Below are positions 4,433-7,513 of a DNA stretch of 7,513 nt, piece by piece (the stretch's first letter is position 1; each line of letters opens with the position of its first letter). The notes under the pieces are model-generated. The model was not told the origin of the DNA, did no database searches, and saw nothing but the letters and a program-made list of their open reading frames with translations. The stretch covers positions 1 to 7,513 of the forward strand of contig CAYUSU010000046.1 in NCBI GenBank assembly GCA_964447525.1, written 5' to 3'. This DNA comes from JAFGDH01 sp964447525. GTDB taxonomy: Archaea > Aenigmatarchaeota > Aenigmatarchaeia > QMZP01 > QMZT01. The position numbers and the translations under genes are program-made.

Positions 4433-5100
4433 TCGGGATCAAGCAGAGAGGAGGTTTGAAAGTCTCTGTTCTTTTTCTTCATGTCTAAAACTGATAACGG
4501 AATCAAATTTTCTCAGATTCTCTTTTCCGTACAAAGGTAAAACATAAGCCGTTTTATCGGCATGAATTTTACCAGTTTTGATATTGAAGTTATTAAGCAT
4601 CTTTTTGATTACAAGGATTGTCTCCCTATTCTTTGATGACACTCTAATTGAATATCTTTTGTTGTGAACTGTTCCCTCCGCATCAAAAAATCCGCGAAGG
4701 AAACCAATCTGGAAGTTTTTGTTTTCGGTTAGGATTAATGAATAATCCTTTCTGAAGGATTTAAGGTCATTGTGAAGCTGTTTAGAATAAACAAGCAACC
4801 TGAAATAACCTCTCGAAGTTTTTGATATCCTTACATTCTTGTTGTACGTTTTCTGAATGGATTTCTTAACAATCTCAAGCCATTTCGGAACTTTCTGCTC
4901 TATTTCTATATTATATTGGTTTCTTGAAGGTCTGTAGTAAATAGTTCCATCTTCACTGGCACCGAAAACAAATCCTTTTTCAATCAAATTCATGCTTATT
5001 ATTTCGTGAAGAGGGCTTATCTTACTTTCGTGTCGAAGACCGAAAGAGAGAATATGCTCTCTGAACACGACTTTCAAACTTCTTTGTTTCTCTGATTGAT
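4433..5100 (-). other. 668-nt BHB intron in the peptidyl-transferase loop, carrying a homing endonuclease gene
   Basis: It is inserted after GGGGAUA, between A2450 and A2451. BHB: central helix GGGA (5106-5103) with UCCC (4438-4435); 5' bulge UAA (5102-5100); 3' bulge GAA (4434-4432); inner helix UCAA-U-CAGAG with CUCUG-C-UUGA; outer helix CCAU/AUGG beside a G-A pair. A further perfect 11-bp stem joins 5079-5069 to 4464-4454. Nearly all of the intron between these stems is the endonuclease gene. The spliced sequence GGGGAUA-AAAUGGAGUCG is two bases longer than the usual AUAACAGAGUCG, so either the 3' border differs by a base or two or this rRNA is altered here. Confidence 0.8.
4439..5077 (-). 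CDS. LAGLIDADG homing endonuclease within the 23S intron
   Basis: This 212-residue protein would cut intronless 23S genes at the insertion site and promote copying of the intron. The second LAGLIDADG helix is clear: IGFLRGFFDAEG at 124-135, with D132 in the catalytic position. The first is degenerate, around residues 31-44 (LIEKGFVFGASEDG), with D43 as the likely acidic residue. Basic strands typical of the DNA-binding saddle follow each motif. Length is normal for a single-chain, two-motif enzyme. There is no in-frame ATG near the start; TTG at 5077 is the best start, with the first internal Met at residue 29. Start and stop both lie within the intron's structural stems, and the TGA touches the central BHB helix. 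The frame is intact, so the intron may still be mobile. Confidence 0.88.
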   Translation of the reverse strand: MKVVFREHILSFGLRHESKISPLHEIISMNLIEKGFVFGASEDGTIYYRPSRNQYNIEIEQKVPKWLEIVKKSIQKTYNKNVRISKTSRGYFRLLVYSKQLHNDLKSFRKDYSLILTENKNFQIGFLRGFFDAEGTVHNKRYSIRVSSKNRETILVIKKMLNNFNIKTGKIHADKTAYVLPLYGKENLRKFDSVISFRHEEKEQRLSNLLSA

Positions 5101-6110
5101 TATCCCCATGGTAACTTTTCTGTCAGAGCTGGCTTTCATCTAATAAAGACACAGCGGATCGCTAGACCACGCTTTCGCGTTAGGATTTCTTGCTTTGCGA
5201 AATCCTATCAGGCCGGCTTTTGCTCTTACACTCTAATTCCGATTTCTGACCGGAATGAGCCGACCTTAGGGCGCCTCTGATACCTTCTCAGAGGCGTACC
5301 GCCCCAGCCAAACTGCCCATCAAATGGTGTCTCCCGAAGGATAAGCAATATGAGAACGGGGGGGTGGTGTTACATTGGCGCATTCCCTGCACCCAAAGAC
5401 GCAGGTTCGACGCTCCCACCTACACTATGCGACCATTATCATACCGCAGCATCAGACTGCAGTAAAGCTCAATGGGGTCTTCTCGTCCCACTGAAGTTCT
5501 CCAGAATATGCACTGGACATTAATTTCACTAGGCATTACTCAGGGACAGCGGGGATCTCGTTAAGCCCTTCATGCAGGCCGACAATTAATCGGCAAGGGA
5601 TTACGCTACCTTAAGACGGTCAGAGTTACCGCCGCCGTTTACCGGGGCTTCACTGGATTGTAGGCCAGCTTAACACACCAGCACTGGGCAGGCCTCAGAA
5701 GCTATACACATCGTTTCCGACTAGCAGCCTCCTATGTTTTTGTTAAACAGTCGGACCCCCCTTGTCACTGCGACCTAGTCTTCTTGGCTTAGCCAAGGGA
5801 CTAGGCACCCCTCATACCAAAGATACGGGGCCAATTTGCCGAATTCCCTAGAGTAATTTAACCTAATACACCTTAACCTTTTCAGCAAGGGTCACCAGTA
5901 ACGGTTCTCGGTACGGCCATGAAAGATCCTTCTCAGGTTCATTTTCACGGTTTCCAGGAATCGGCCAAACCCGCATACACGGGCTATTCCACGCTTCACC
6001 TGCTTCTCACCATTACGGTACTCCGCAGGCTTCACATGTTAACCATCGAAATGGTCAGCCTATCCCAAAAAGTCTGATCCTGAGCTTGCGTCGCCGCACG
6101 TACTCTCATG

Positions 6111-6142
<32 letters not shown>

Positions 6143-6188
6143 ATTCTCCAGTTAGGAAATGCCTTAGGACCGACTAACCCTCAGCTGA

Positions 6189-6222
6189 ATCGACAAACTT
6201 TCGCTTTTCAGCGTCAAGCTTT
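6189..6222 (-). other. 34-nt BHB micro-intron in domain III of 23S rRNA
   Basis: It sits in the hairpin CUCAGC...GCUGAG (E. coli about 1365). BHB: central CGAU (6228-6225) with GUCG (6194-6191); 5' bulge UAA (6224-6222); 3' bulge AUU (6190-6188); inner stem AAGCUU (6221-6216) with AAGUUU (6200-6195), capped by a CGCU-GAAA-AGCG tetraloop hairpin. After removal the loop is AACGAUUAUCA, the same 11-nt length as AACGUUAAUCG of E. coli. At 34 nt it is little more than the splicing motif itself. Confidence 0.8.
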
Positions 6223-6459
6223 TAATCGTTGCTGAGGAACCCTAGCCCTTTAGGTGGTGGAGATTCTCACTCCACGAGTGCTGTTACTATTAGCAAGATT
6301 CTTATTTCTGCAAGGTCCATTCCCCCTTACGGAAGAACTTCTGCCCCAGCAGAACACCTCCCTACTCTATCACTTTCGTGATCTAAAGTATCGGTAGCTG
6401 CCTTAGTCCCGTCCATTTTCAAGGCCAACAACCTAGATAGGTGAGTTATTACACACTCT

Positions 6460-6506
6460 TTCTTTCGAATGAAGGCTTAATTCAATAAATCCAAGCCTTC
6501 GCTCGT
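6460..6506 (-). other. 47-nt BHB micro-intron in the GTPase-associated centre of 23S rRNA
   Basis: It lies between A1085 and A1086. Removing it restores AUCCUUUAAAGAGUG, which is the archaeal consensus there. BHB: central helix CUUU (6512-6509) with AAAG (6465-6462); 5' bulge AAA (6508-6506); 3' bulge AAA (6461-6459); inner stem CGAG-C-GAAGGCUU with AAGCCUUC-A-UUCG. The border could slide by one or two A residues without changing the product, but the BHB fixes it. This position is in the loop that contacts L11 and the translation factors. Confidence 0.87.
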
Positions 6507-6703
6507 TTAAAGGATGGCTGCTTCTAAGCCAACCTCCCTATTGTATATGGATGATGACACTTTTCTTCACTTAGACAGCATTTAGGGACCTTAACTTTAG
6601 TCTGGGTTCTTGCCCTTTCGGACGCTGAGCTTACCCCGGCGCCCCCACTCCGGCCTTCTACGGTGAACATGGATTCCGAGTTTGACAGGATAACTGGAGA
6701 ATG

Positions 6704-6740
6704 AGAACGGGCAACCTGAATAATTATTTCCAAGTTGCCA
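6704..6740 (-). other. possible 37-nt BHB micro-intron near the tip of helix 38 (A-site finger)
   Basis: BHB: central AGCG (6746-6743) with CGUU (6709-6706); 5' bulge CUU (6742-6740); 3' bulge CUC (6705-6703); inner stem GGCAACUU with AGGUUGCC (8 bp). The outer helix GGAGAA/UUCUCC is next to an A-A mismatch, weaker than in the other introns. Helix 38 varies in length among archaea, so a normal expansion is possible. Removing it brings the finger close to ordinary archaeal size. Confidence 0.5.
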
Positions 6741-7513
6741 AGCGCTTTTCTCCCCTTGGTTACCCAATCAGTATCTATACCCCATATTCTACCTCCGGCC
6801 AGGCTGTGCTTAGACACATTTAGAGAGGAACCAGCTATTGCCGATCTCGATTAGCTTTTCACTCCTAGCCCCAGGTCACCTGAGCGATTTGAATCTCAGC
6901 AACGGTAACGGGCTTCCATCCAGCTTTCGCTAGACTTCACCCTGCCCAGGGCTAGATCGACCGGCTTCAGGTATTAACCCTGTGACTACAGGCGCTTTCA
7001 CACCTGACCCCCTCGCAAGCTGCGGGGTACTCGCTTTCGCTACGGATACCTTTCGTTATCCTCGCCACAGAGATAAACTCCTTGCCGCGTGTTTCAAAAC
7101 GGACGGCAAAACACATGTAAACATGCGCCTTACCGACCTATAACTGCATGGGTTTAGGCTCTTTTCAGCTCCTGTTAAGGATGCTTTTCGACTTTCCGTC
7201 ACCGTACTAGTACGCTATCGGACTCGAATTATATTTAGGATTAGGAGTTAGTGACTCCCACATTCCCACTGGATTTTCAACCAACGGTACTCTGGATACC
7301 CGATATCAACCTTCTTCTTTACCCCTACGGGACTATCACCCTTTATCGTAGACCTTTCCAGATCACTTCGGCTTGAGAAGTTAGGATGAGCGCGGGTCCA
7401 AACCCCACATCTCCCTTATCTCTCAATAAGGGATTCGGTTTGTCCTGTTCCCTTTTCGATCGCCTTTACTAAGGGAATCGCGATTGCTTTCTTTTCCTGG
7501 CCCTACTAAGATG

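Noticed and set aside
4264..4488. 74-residue plus-strand frame
   Set aside because: Antisense to 23S exons and the end of the endonuclease gene; no promoter or motif.
4047..4506. Two overlapping minus-strand frames of 122 and 132 residues
   Set aside because: They cover 23S exons and the 59- and 136-nt introns; the composition is that of structured RNA and no protein motif is present.
6524..6817. 97-residue minus-strand reading frame
   Set aside because: It lies in the 23S rRNA across helix 38 and the GTPase centre; the sequence is explained by rRNA landmarks.

Overview
The window comes from an archaeon. Right-hand half: a partial 23S rRNA gene on the minus strand with archaeal signature sequences, interrupted by introns bounded by bulge-helix-bulge (BHB) motifs, one of which carries a LAGLIDADG homing endonuclease. 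Left-hand half: short genes whose TATA-like boxes lie about 18 to 23 nt before the start codon, as in leaderless archaeal transcripts. The small protein repertoire and the fast-evolving rRNA suggest a DPANN-type lineage, but that placement is inference; no taxonomic marker protein is present.

Layout. 77-397 (-): small membrane-anchored protein of unknown function. 445-720 and 717-1373 (-): a two-gene operon, a seven-helix membrane protein followed with an ATGA overlap by a winged-helix DNA-binding protein. 1404-2005: no convincing protein gene, but two TATA-preceded sequence blocks that are diverged copies of each other, a strong Shine-Dalgarno with a six-codon ORF, several hairpins, a duplicated 43-nt hairpin element and a 15-bp long-range inverted repeat; probably one or more structured RNAs. 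2037-2555 (+): an isoprenylcysteine carboxyl methyltransferase (ICMT/PEMT-like) membrane protein. 2557-3294 (-): convergent with it, a soluble protein with a degenerate Rossmann-methyltransferase look. 3415-3618 (-): a two-helix membrane protein. About 3712 to the window end (-): 23S rRNA, lacking roughly the first 170 nt (E. coli numbering), which lie beyond position 7513.

The main discovery is in the 23S gene. Aligned by eye with remembered archaeal and E. coli 23S, it contains seven insertions: 37, 47, 34, 668, 59, 136 and 52 nt in transcription order. All can be folded as BHB motifs (two 3-nt bulges on opposite strands separated by 4 bp), and cutting after the second bulge nucleotide in most cases restores the expected rRNA sequence or loop length. 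Total insertion is 1033 nt; what remains, about 2.77 kb, is close to the corresponding part of an ordinary 23S. Three introns cluster in the peptidyl-transferase region and leave a 29-nt exon between two of them. Several residues that are normally near-universal in the peptidyl-transferase centre and the sarcin-ricin loop are changed, so the gene is either an unusually divergent functional 23S or a decaying copy. All intron borders are predictions from sequence and need RNA evidence.
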